Assembly: GCF_016741775.1 (NCBI RefSeq) | Contig: NZ_JAERRK010000013.1 | Location: 124,001-188,000, forward strand | Length of the DNA: 64,000 nucleotides | Direction of reading: 5' to 3' | Source: Streptomyces actinomycinicus | GTDB lineage: Bacteria > Actinomycetota > Actinomycetes > Streptomycetales > Streptomycetaceae | Shown here: positions 16,902 through 23,820 of the stretch, piece after piece | Layout of the letters: the number at the start of each line of letters is the position of its first letter | How positions within the stretch are numbered: position 1 is the first letter of the stretch | Program-made: the position numbers and the translations under genes | Notes under the pieces: generated by a model | What the model was told of the DNA's origin: nothing | Seen by the model: the letters and a program-made list of their open reading frames with translations, nothing else | The model's database searches: none

Positions 16902-17880
16902 GCCAACTCCTCACTCTGTGCCGCCGCCTGCCCCGTACACGGTGCAGGCCCACCACTCCCATAACGAGCGGGAGTTCCGCAGGGGTCGGGAGGTGGGTCG
17001 TTCCGTTCGGTTCCTCGGAGGCAACCCTATGCGACCGCGGAGCCGCAGCGGTCGTCCCCGACACGGAGTCGGTGACACTTGCAAAGGTTTTAGGTTCTTC
17101 CAGGCGCGTCCAGTGTCCGACGGGCCAGCCGATGACCATCGCGCGGCCGACCACCGAGCCCTCGGAGACCGTGCCGCCGTAGGCGGTGTCCTGGTGGGAG
17201 CGGGAGTCCGCGGAGTTGCCCCGGTGGTCGCCCATCACCCACAGCCGGCCCTTGGGGACGGTGATGTCGAAGCGCATGGTGGAGGGGACGTCCCCCGGGT
17301 AGAGGTAGTCGCCCTCGGTGAGGGGTACGCCGTTGACGGTGACCCGGCCCTGCGCGTCGCAGCACCTGACGTGGTCGCCGCCGACCCCGATGACCCGCTT
17401 GATCAGGTCCTTCTCGTTGTCGGAGGGCAGCAGGCCGATGAAGGCCAGGCCTTGCTTGAGCTGCTTGACGACGACGGGGTCGTTCTTCTTGGTGGTCTGC
17501 TCGTCCGCCAGCCAGCCGCCCGGGTCGTGGAAGACGACGACGTCACCGCGCTGTGGCTTGGAACCGAACCACGGGGTGAACTTGTCGACCAGGACACGGT
17601 CGCCGATCCGGATCGTCTGCTCCATGGAGCCGGACGGGATCACGAAGGCCTGGACGAGGAAGGTCTTGAGGACCAGCGCTATGAGGACGGCGACACCGAC
17701 CAGGAGGGGGATCTCCCGGACGGCCGAACGCCTCCGCTTGCGCTTGACCTTGCGTTGCAGTTTCCGGCGCTCCGCGCGCGTGCGGCCGCCGCCGGGCGCG
17801 GAGGTCCGGCGGGCCCCGGTGGGCAGCAGGTTGTCGGCGGGGTCGGCGGGTACCCCGCGCGGTTTGCCGCGGTTACCCAT
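16789..17880 (-). CDS. sipX: type I signal peptidase (SipX-like) with an extended tail
   Basis: A 363-residue signal peptidase with a basic cytoplasmic lead (RRKLQRKVKRKRRR), a membrane helix (IPLLVGVAVLIALVLKTFLV), Ser in VIPSGSMEQTIRIG, Lys in DLIKRVIGVGGDHV and the MGDHRGNSADSRS box. After residue ~310 the sequence becomes Arg/Gly-rich and reads out of frame through the first 113 bases of sipY. I recall SipX as about 320 residues, so the last ~40 residues here may come from a lost stop codon or a frameshift. It overlaps sipW by eight bases. Confidence 0.88.
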   Translation of the reverse strand: MGNRGKPRGVPADPADNLLPTGARRTSAPGGGRTRAERRKLQRKVKRKRRRSAVREIPLLVGVAVLIALVLKTFLVQAFVIPSGSMEQTIRIGDRVLVDKFTPWFGSKPQRGDVVVFHDPGGWLADEQTTKKNDPVVVKQLKQGLAFIGLLPSDNEKDLIKRVIGVGGDHVRCCDAQGRVTVNGVPLTEGDYLYPGDVPSTMRFDITVPKGRLWVMGDHRGNSADSRSHQDTAYGGTVSEGSVVGRAMVIGWPVGHWTRLEEPKTFASVTDSVSGTTAAAPRSHRVASEEPNGTTHLPTPAELPLVMGVVGLHRVRGRRRHRVRSWRGGCGGWRTVGTRRRGAPRAPRGAARARLGQRHDLRE

Positions 17881-18574
17881 GGGCGCCCCCCGTGGTTGCG
17901 TCGGGCACGCGCGCGTAGGCGGACGGCCGCGTCAGATGCGTCCAGTGGCGGTACGGCCACACGATCCAGTCGGCCCGGCCGATGACGTCGGAGACCGGGA
18001 TCATGCCGCCGCCGGGCGAGCCGAGGTGGTCGCGGGAGTCGCTGGAGTCACTGCGGTGGTCGCCGAGCACGAAGAGGCGCCCGGCGGGCACGGCGACGTC
18101 GAAGGGCACGCCGGAGGCCGTGTCCCCGGGATAGAGGAACGCCGTCTCGTCGACGGGCCGGCCGTTCACCTCGATCCTCCCCTTCTTGTCACAGCAGACC
18201 ACGTGGTCTCCGCCGACGCCGACCACGCGCTTGACGTAGTCGGCGTCCCCGAAGTACCCGGAACCGTCGAACACGATCACGTCACCGCGGCGCGGCTCGG
18301 CACCGAAACGGTACGCCAACTTGTTTACGAGAACGCGGTCCCCGATCCTCAATCCCTGTTCCATGGATCCGCTCGGGATCTGGAAGGGCTGCGCCGCGAA
18401 GGCGTTGAGGAGCAGCAGGAAGGCCAGGCAGACGAAGACGGTGAGGGTGATCCGGCCGCCCGGGAGCCACTCGGCGACCCGCGCGACCAACGCGAAACGC
18501 GACCGGCCCTCCGTCCCCGGAGTACCCGGGTGGGAGGAGCGGTCGCGTTCCGTCGGCTGTGCTTCGGTGTCCAT
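17873..18574 (-). CDS. sipW: type I signal peptidase (SipW-like)
   Basis: A 233-residue signal peptidase, first of the four in transcription order. One N-terminal membrane helix (ITLTVFVCLAFLLLLNAFA) is followed by Ser in QIPSGSMEQGLRIG, Lys in DYVKRVVGVGGDHV and LGDHRSDSSDSRDH. No C-terminal membrane segment is visible. It follows rplS by 47 bp, and rplS next to sip genes is a conserved actinobacterial order linking translation with secretion. Confidence 0.92.
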   Translation of the reverse strand: MDTEAQPTERDRSSHPGTPGTEGRSRFALVARVAEWLPGGRITLTVFVCLAFLLLLNAFAAQPFQIPSGSMEQGLRIGDRVLVNKLAYRFGAEPRRGDVIVFDGSGYFGDADYVKRVVGVGGDHVVCCDKKGRIEVNGRPVDETAFLYPGDTASGVPFDVAVPAGRLFVLGDHRSDSSDSRDHLGSPGGGMIPVSDVIGRADWIVWPYRHWTHLTRPSAYARVPDATTGGAHG

Positions 18575-18621
18575 CGGAGCAGGATGCTATCCCGCCCCGC
18601 TGTGGGACTCCGTCAGAGCAC

Positions 18622-18972
18622 TCAGCTCTCGCGCTTCTCCTTGATCTTCGCGGCCTTGCCGCGCAGCTCACGGAGGTAGTACAGCTTGGCGCGGCGCACG
18701 TCACCCTTGGTGACCAGCTCGATCTTCTCGACGATCGGGGTGTGCACCGGGAAGGTGCGCTCGACGCCGACGGAGAACGAGACCTTGCGGACCGTGAAGG
18801 TCTCGCGGACACCGGCGCCCTGGCGGCGGATCACAACGCCCTTGAACTGCTGCACACGGGAGCGGTTGCCCTCGATGACGCGGACGTGGACGTTGACGGT
18901 GTCGCCCGGGCGGAAGGCCGGGATGTCGCTGCGCAGCGACGCGGCGTCGACGGTGTCGAGCAGGTGAGACAT
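18622..18972 (-). CDS. rplS: 50S ribosomal protein L19
   Basis: A 116-residue L19 located at the 30S-50S interface. It starts MSHLLDTVDAASLRSDIPAF; an in-frame ATG nine codons upstream is not used in homologues. The conserved RPGDTVNVHVRVIEGNRSR and RTFPVHTPIVEKIEL are present. It sits between trmD and sipW. The 135-bp gap upstream shows only a modest GC-rich dyad. Confidence 0.98.
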   Translation of the reverse strand: MSHLLDTVDAASLRSDIPAFRPGDTVNVHVRVIEGNRSRVQQFKGVVIRRQGAGVRETFTVRKVSFSVGVERTFPVHTPIVEKIELVTKGDVRRAKLYYLRELRGKAAKIKEKRES

Positions 18973-19107
18973 TTCGTCTGCTTTCTTCGCTGATGCCACA
19001 GGTCATCAACGGAAACTAGGGGTTCCTGAGGAGTGTCGTGCGGATCGGGACGGGCGTCGTGTCCCCCTGTGGCAGGGGCGCACGCCGGACGGACGCACAA
19101 CAGCGGT

Positions 19108-19941
19108 CTATTCTTCCACGCCCTCGGCCCGGCGCCAAAATCGGCCGTACGGCTCGCCCTCCGGGTCCGGTTCCCAGCCGAGGATGGAGAGCATCTCGCG
19201 GTCCTTCTTGTCGAAGGCCTTGGGCTCGCAGCGCTCGATCAGGTCGGGCCGGTGCGCGGTCGTACGCCTCAGGGCCTCGTCGCGGCGCCAGCGGGCGATC
19301 TTGCCGTGGTGGCCGCTGAGCAGCACGTCCGGGATGTCCCGGCCGCGCCAGACGGGCGGCTTGGTGTAGACGGGACCTTCGAGCAGGTTCGCCATCGCGC
19401 CGGGCGCGAAGGAGTCGTCGCGGTGGGACTCGGCGTTGCCGAGGACACCGGGGAGCAGCCGGGCGACGGCCTCGGTGACGACCAGGACGGCCGCCTCGCC
19501 CCCGGCGAGGACGTAGTCGCCGATGGACACCTCGTAGACCGGCATGCGGGTGGCGTACTCGTCCATGACCCGTCGGTCGATGCCCTCGTAGCGGGCCGGC
19601 GTGAAGATCAGCCAGGGGCGCTCGGCCAGTTCGACGGCCAGTTCCTGGGTGAAGGGGCGGCCGCTCGGGGTGGGGACGATCAGTGCGGGGGTGTGAGCAC
19701 CGCTCTCGTAGCCGTCGGCGAGGACGGAGTCGAGGGCGTCGCCCCAGGCATCGGTCTTCATGACCATGCCGGGACCGCCGCCGTACGGCGTGTCGTCCAC
19801 CGTGTTGTGCCGGTCGTACGTCCACGCGCGCAGGTCGTGCACCTGGACGTTCAGCCGGCCACGCGCGCGTGCCTTGCCGACGAGGGAGACGTTCAGGGGC
19901 TCGAGGTACTCGGGGAAGATCGTGACGACGTCGAGGCGCAT
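19108..19941 (-). CDS. trmD: tRNA (guanine-37 N1)-methyltransferase
   Basis: A 277-residue SPOUT methyltransferase that methylates G37 next to the anticodon and prevents +1 frameshifting. The trefoil knot is seen in IFTPARYEGIDRRV and YEVSIGDYVLAGGEAA, and the conserved VDDTPYGGGPGMVMK is near residue 48. The C-terminal domain ends RRAEGVEE. Its ATG overlaps the rimM stop by one base (TGATG). This is the standard rpsP-KH-rimM-trmD-rplS order. Confidence 0.98.
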   Translation of the reverse strand: MRLDVVTIFPEYLEPLNVSLVGKARARGRLNVQVHDLRAWTYDRHNTVDDTPYGGGPGMVMKTDAWGDALDSVLADGYESGAHTPALIVPTPSGRPFTQELAVELAERPWLIFTPARYEGIDRRVMDEYATRMPVYEVSIGDYVLAGGEAAVLVVTEAVARLLPGVLGNAESHRDDSFAPGAMANLLEGPVYTKPPVWRGRDIPDVLLSGHHGKIARWRRDEALRRTTAHRPDLIERCEPKAFDKKDREMLSILGWEPDPEGEPYGRFWRRAEGVEE

Positions 19942-20564
19942 CAGGACTCGCCCTCGGCGTCACGGGACGGCTCACCCTGGACGTCACCGGACGGCTCACC
20001 CTCGGCGTCACGGGACGGCTCACCCTCGGCGTCACGGGACGACGCGATCTCCGCGCGGTCGTCGATCAGGCCCGGGGGCGGCGTGATGACCGCCTTCTGC
20101 TCGGTCAGGTCGATCTCGGTGACGATCTCCTCCACGAAGGGGATCATCACCTCGCTGCCGTCGGGGCGCTCCACGATGAACAGGTCCTGCGAGGGCAGGT
20201 GCGAGATCTCGGTGATCCGGCCGACCTCCGTGCCGTCCTCGGTGACGACGTCGAGGTCGATCAGCTGGTGGTCGTAGTACTCGTCCTCGTCCTCGGGCAG
20301 CTGCTCGGGGTCCACCTCGGCGATGAGGAGGGTGTTGCGCAGCGCCTCGGCTCCGTTGCGGTCCGAGACGCCCTCGAAGCGCAGCAGCAGACGGCCGCTG
20401 TGCACCCGGCCGGTGGCGATGGTGAGCGGCCCGGTGGCGGCCGGGTCGGTGGCCAGGACGGCGCCCGGGGCGAGCCGCAGCTCGGGCTCGTCGGTACGTA
20501 CCTCGACGGTGACCTCGCCCTTGATGCCGTGGGCGCGGCCGATCCGTGCGACTACCAGCTGCAC
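19941..20564 (-). CDS. rimM: 16S rRNA processing protein RimM
   Basis: A 207-residue ribosome maturation factor for the 30S head. The GTG at 20564 is chosen because GGAG lies upstream and the product begins QLVVARIGRAHGIKGEVTVE, the family start. The PRC-barrel half contains YYDHQLIDLDVVTEDG and GSEVMIPFVEEIV. Beyond the normal end the protein carries about 32 extra residues, a four-fold eight-residue repeat (SRDAEGEP), so it is longer than usual. It is coupled to trmD. Confidence 0.96.
   Translation of the reverse strand: MQLVVARIGRAHGIKGEVTVEVRTDEPELRLAPGAVLATDPAATGPLTIATGRVHSGRLLLRFEGVSDRNGAEALRNTLLIAEVDPEQLPEDEDEYYDHQLIDLDVVTEDGTEVGRITEISHLPSQDLFIVERPDGSEVMIPFVEEIVTEIDLTEQKAVITPPPGLIDDRAEIASSRDAEGEPSRDAEGEPSGDVQGEPSRDAEGES
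19944..20040. repeat. 24-bp tandem repeat coding the RimM tail
   Basis: Four in-frame 24-bp units (core GGCTCACCCTCGGCGTCACG) encode SRDAEGEP, SRDAEGEP, SGDVQGEP and SRDAEGES, ending at the stop codon. The array adds an acidic, disordered tail beyond the PRC-barrel domain. Confidence 0.93.
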
Positions 20565-20628
20565 GTGTCCAATTCTCCTGTCATCTCCTGCACGGCGTCC
20601 TGCCGGGGTACGCCGCCCATACGACTGC

Positions 20629-20662
20629 GGGCCGGGGACGGCCCAGTGGCCCTCCCCGGCCC
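20629..20662. terminator. hairpin between the KH gene and rimM
   Basis: A perfect 10-bp inverted repeat, GGGCCGGGGA (20629-20638) with TCCCCGGCCC (20653-20662), has a 14-nt loop that can itself pair GGCC. It lies 21 bp after the KH-protein stop and before rimM, within an operon, so it may attenuate or protect the rpsP-KH message. Confidence 0.55.
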
Positions 20663-20682
20663 GAGCCGGTTGCGATGAAGCG

Positions 20683-20922
20683 TCAGCGGACGTGGTCCAC
20701 GTCGACGAGGTCGACACGGACACCACGGCCGCCGATGGCGCCCACGACGGTACGCAGGGCCCGCGCGGTGCGGCCGTTGCGGCCGATCACCTTGCCGAGG
20801 TCGTCCGGGTGCACCCGGACCTCGAGCACGCGCCCGCGGCGCAGGTTGCGCGAGGCGACCTGCACATCGTCAGGGTTGTCGACGATGCCCTTCACGAGGT
20901 GCTCAAGCGCCTCTTCGAGCAT
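20683..20922 (-). CDS. khpA: KH-domain RNA-binding protein KhpA
   Basis: A 79-residue protein consisting of one KH domain. The GxxG loop is seen in VIGRNGRTARALRTVV and the protein starts MLEEALEHLVKGIVDNPDDV. KhpA binds structured RNA, often with KhpB, and influences cell size and division in other bacteria. It lies five bases after rpsP, as in most actinobacteria and firmicutes. Confidence 0.95.
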   Translation of the reverse strand: MLEEALEHLVKGIVDNPDDVQVASRNLRRGRVLEVRVHPDDLGKVIGRNGRTARALRTVVGAIGGRGVRVDLVDVDHVR

Positions 20923-20927
20923 GCTGC

Positions 20928-21347
20928 TCAGGCCTCGGTCGACTCGGACTCAGCCGCAGCCTCGTCCTTCTTCTCAGCCTTCTTCTTCTGGGTGATCGCC
21001 TCACCCTTGCCCTCGTCGTCACCGCCGAGAGCCTCGAACGACGGACGCGCGGCCTTCGGCTCGGCGACGAGGAGCGGCGCGGGAGCCGGCTCGCCCTTGA
21101 ACTTCTGCCAGTCGCCGGTCTTCTTCAGGATGGCGAGGACGGGCTCGGTCGGCTGCGCGCCGACACCCAGCCAGTACGCGACGCGGTCGGCGTCCACCTC
21201 GATGACCGACGGGTTGTAGGTCGGGTGGTACTTGCCGATCTCCTCGATGGCCCGGCCGTCACGGCGGGTACGGGAGTCGGCGACGACGATGCGGTAGTGA
21301 GGCGAACGGATCTTGCCCAGACGCTTCAGCTTGATCTTGACTGCCAC
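20928..21347 (-). CDS. rpsP: 30S ribosomal protein S16
   Basis: A 139-residue S16 starting with GTG: VAVKIKLKRLGKIRSPHYRI. AGGAG lies about eleven bases upstream. The conserved core (VVADSRTRRDGRAIEEIGKY) is followed by a ~50-residue charged tail rich in Lys/Glu/Ala, normal for Streptomyces. It is the first gene of rpsP-khpA-rimM-trmD. The 308-bp gap upstream (21348-21655) probably carries the operon promoter and contains the SprT-like gene's terminator hairpin, but I could not place a -35/-10 pair with confidence. Confidence 0.97.
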   Translation of the reverse strand: MAVKIKLKRLGKIRSPHYRIVVADSRTRRDGRAIEEIGKYHPTYNPSVIEVDADRVAYWLGVGAQPTEPVLAILKKTGDWQKFKGEPAPAPLLVAEPKAARPSFEALGGDDEGKGEAITQKKKAEKKDEAAAESESTEA

Positions 21348-21617
21348 GGGAGTGGATTCTCCTGGATTTGACGTGGTTGGGCACGGCGAGACGCCGCGTG
21401 GGGTTGCGGTACCCGAGTGCCCGATGGACGCGTCAGCCGGAGGAGAGAGGGGTCCTGTGCGGCTGTCGAGTACAGCTAGCCATTGTGCCACACCCCGCGG
21501 GCCGCTCCTGGCCGAGGGTGCGGCGGCCGCGGCGGGGCATGCCGGGGAGGCACCCGGCGTGGAGGTGAGGTCACGTCGGGTGCACCGCCCGGTGCTGTGA
21601 AGTTGCCGCCCGCGGTC

Positions 21618-21664
21618 GCGAGCTGATCCTGCGGCTGCCACGAGCAGTCGCAGGATCAGCTCGC
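21618..21664 (-). terminator. perfect 16-bp hairpin overlapping a stop codon
   Basis: GCGAGCTGATCCTGCG (21618-21633) pairs perfectly with CGCAGGATCAGCTCGC (21649-21664). The 15-nt loop contains an inner CTGC/GCAG stem. The stop codon of the SprT-like gene (21656-21658) lies within the stem, so the terminator and gene end coincide. There is no U-tract. Confidence 0.8.
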
Positions 21665-22258
21665 CGCCGCCCCCACGACCTCCGGGATGCGGAACGGCTT
21701 GCCGCAGCCGCCGCACACGATCGGGGCCTGGGCCAGGACCGAGGGGACCACCCGGACGTTGCGGCCGCAGTCGCACACCGCCTTGACGCGGACCCCGCCG
21801 CCGGAGGAGCCGTGCCGGGCGGCCGGGCCGCGGAAGGTGCGGGACGTGTCGGACGAGGTGGCCGCCGTGTGGGCCTTCAGCGCGCGCTGCAGCCGCTCGA
21901 TGGTCGGGCGGTAGCGCCGCTTCGCCTCGGGGTTGAGCGTGACCAGGGAGAAACCGCTGCTCGGGTGCGGTTCCTCCGGGTGGTCCAGGCCCAGCTCCTC
22001 GGCGATCGCGAGGAAACGGCGGTTGTGGTAGCGCCCGGCCCGGGAGGTGTCGCGGATCCCTCGGGCGGCGGCGATGCCGTGGACTGCCTCGTGGAGGAGT
22101 CGCTCGAAGGAGAGTTCGTGCCCGCACGCGGACGACGACTCTCCGATCAGGGATTCTGGCGCGGCGAGGTCCGGCAGCTCGGGGTGGTACCGCTGAATGT
22201 CGGCCCACGCCTGCGCCAGCTCTGCGGCGAGAACAGGTGGTGTCTGTGTCGTGCTCAC
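21656..22258 (-). CDS. SprT-like zinc metallopeptidase-like protein
   Basis: A 200-residue protein. The centre has a gluzincin-like HExxH (LLHEAVHGIAAARGI, near residue 56) and a further His in GRYHNRRFLAIAEELG. The C-terminus has a four-Cys zinc ribbon (CDCGRNVRV and CGGCGKPFRI). Between them is a Ser/Thr-rich linker. The layout resembles SprT/Spartan-like proteins and small proteins of actinobacterial integrative elements. The function is unknown, and whether it is proteolytic is an inference. No neighbour suggests a role. The stop is inside a strong hairpin. Confidence 0.75.
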   Translation of the reverse strand: MSTTQTPPVLAAELAQAWADIQRYHPELPDLAAPESLIGESSSACGHELSFERLLHEAVHGIAAARGIRDTSRAGRYHNRRFLAIAEELGLDHPEEPHPSSGFSLVTLNPEAKRRYRPTIERLQRALKAHTAATSSDTSRTFRGPAARHGSSGGGVRVKAVCDCGRNVRVVPSVLAQAPIVCGGCGKPFRIPEVVGAAAS

Positions 22259-22777
22259 GTAATGACAACGAGCGGGGGTGCCGCTGTGTTCCTATTCCGG
22301 GGCATCCCAAATAATTTGCACGTACCCGTCAGTTGGCACTGATGCGTCCTGACGAGGGCGGGTGCGACGATCTGCGGAGAAGGCTCACAGCTCCTACCAA
22401 GCTGGTGCGTAGTCCGCACTACGCCCCGCTCGTGAGCCCGGAAGCGACGGTGCCCGGCCGCGGCGCAAGACAGGTTTCGGCCGCTCTCGGAACGCGACGT
22501 CACTCATGTCAGCGCCGCCGGCCTCCGTGACGTTACCGTCCGCCGCCCGGGGCCCCCGTCACCGGCCCGTCCCCGGGCCCGGACACCGTACGGCCATCCA
22601 GATTGCCGGGACGTGAAATCTCGCCACACATGGCTCCTGGGCCCAAACCGGGGCCCACGCCCCCTGGACGGCACCGCGAGCCGGGAGTTACCTGGCATAC
22701 GTGGGAAGTGCGCGCACGGCACGGGGGGCACACAACCGGGCGCAGCGGCGACTGTCGGCGGATTGGGGCGCTTACCT
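22259..22777. other. 519-bp divergent intergenic region
   Basis: This separates the SprT-like gene (minus) and the methyltransferase gene (plus). The only distinctive element is an AT-rich palindrome CAAATAATTTG at 22308-22318, 50 bp upstream of the SprT-like start, unusual in this GC-rich context and operator-like. Short open frames cross the region on both strands but have no ribosome binding site or homology I recognise. No tRNA-like cloverleaf was seen. Confidence 0.5.
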
Positions 22778-23659
22778 ATGACACCTACGCTCGTGCGGCA
22801 GCACACGTCTCACGCGGGCTCCGCACCCCGCGTGGACCTGAGCGCACGCGCGCGTGACTGGTCCGAGATCCAGGAGCGGATGCTGGTACCGCTCTACGAC
22901 TCCGTGTACGAACGGCTCGACGTGGGCCCCGGCACCCGGCTGCTGGGCCTGCGCTGCGGCTCCGGGCTGGCCCTGCTGATGGCGGCCTCCAGAGGTGCCG
23001 CGGTCACCGGTGCCGACTCCGCCTCCCCCGAACGGCTCGCCCTCGCCCGCGAGCGGCTGCTGCCGGGCACCCCGCCCGGCAGGAGCAGAAGCAGCCCCCG
23101 CGGCACGCGCGCGCGTACGGGCCCACGGCTCGTGGGCGGCGCACCCGCGGACGTGGCCGGCCGGGAGGCCCGGTACACCCTGGTGACCGTCTTCGAGCCG
23201 ATCGGCGGCCTCGCGGGCGACTCCGAGGGGCTCGGCGAACTCCTCGCCGGCGCGGTACCGCTGGCCGCCCCCGGGGCCGCCGTGGTGCTGGCCGGCTGGG
23301 GCCCGCCCGAGCGCTGCGCCACCTCGTCGGTGCTGCGGGTGGCGACGAAACCGGCCGACCCGGTGCACGGCTCGGGCAGCTGGCGTCCCGCTCGGCGGGA
23401 CGACCTGGAGGAGGCCGTCCAGCGGGCCGGGCTCAGGCCGGACGGCTCGGGCCGGGTCGCCTGCCCGTTCGGGTACGCCGACCTCGACAGCGCGGTACGG
23501 GGCCTGCTGTCGACCGGACTGTTCGACGCGGCGATCGCGGCGACCGACGCCAGACAGGTCGACAAGGAGCTGACGGAAGCCCTGCACCCCTACCGGCGCC
23601 AGGACGGCACGGTGTGGATGCCGAACGTCTTCCGTTACCTGATCGCCCGCGTGCCCTAG
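22778..23659 (+). CDS. SAM-dependent methyltransferase-like protein
   Basis: A 293-residue protein with a class I methyltransferase layout. Residues ~45-80 read LDVGPGTRLLGLRCGSGLAL, a degraded motif I (usually VLDVGCGxG), then TGADSASPERLALARERL. The C-terminal half ends PNVFRYLIARVP as in related Streptomyces proteins. A ~25-residue Arg/Ser-rich insertion follows motif I. The start MTPTLVRQHTSH is chosen by homology and has a weak ribosome binding site. The Cys-containing motif may reduce activity; the substrate is unknown. It is convergent with ftsH. Confidence 0.75.
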   Translation: MTPTLVRQHTSHAGSAPRVDLSARARDWSEIQERMLVPLYDSVYERLDVGPGTRLLGLRCGSGLALLMAASRGAAVTGADSASPERLALARERLLPGTPPGRSRSSPRGTRARTGPRLVGGAPADVAGREARYTLVTVFEPIGGLAGDSEGLGELLAGAVPLAAPGAAVVLAGWGPPERCATSSVLRVATKPADPVHGSGSWRPARRDDLEEAVQRAGLRPDGSGRVACPFGYADLDSAVRGLLSTGLFDAAIAATDARQVDKELTEALHPYRRQDGTVWMPNVFRYLIARVP

Positions 23660-23820
23660 GCGTCCTGGGCCGCGGTCGGCTCCTCGGCGGGGCGGCCCTC
23701 GCCCGCCGTGCACCGCCGGACCAGGGCGTGTCCCGGGACGAGGAAGGCGGTCCGTGTACTCACCCTCGCGGGCTTTCCTCCGGGCGCTCAGGGCCTCGGC
23801 CCGGCCGGGGCGCGGTGCCG

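Noticed and set aside
14907..18574. Recent tandem duplication of signal peptidase genes or mis-assembly
   Set aside because: The four paralogues differ strongly in sequence, length and topology and match the known sipW-X-Y-Z set, so the duplication is ancient.
22333..22530. Short plus-strand open frame in the 519-bp divergent region
   Set aside because: No ribosome binding site, no homology and ambiguous codon bias.
22259..22777. tRNA or small structured RNA gene
   Set aside because: No cloverleaf, CCA end or recognised RNA family fold was seen; only a short AT-rich palindrome stands out.
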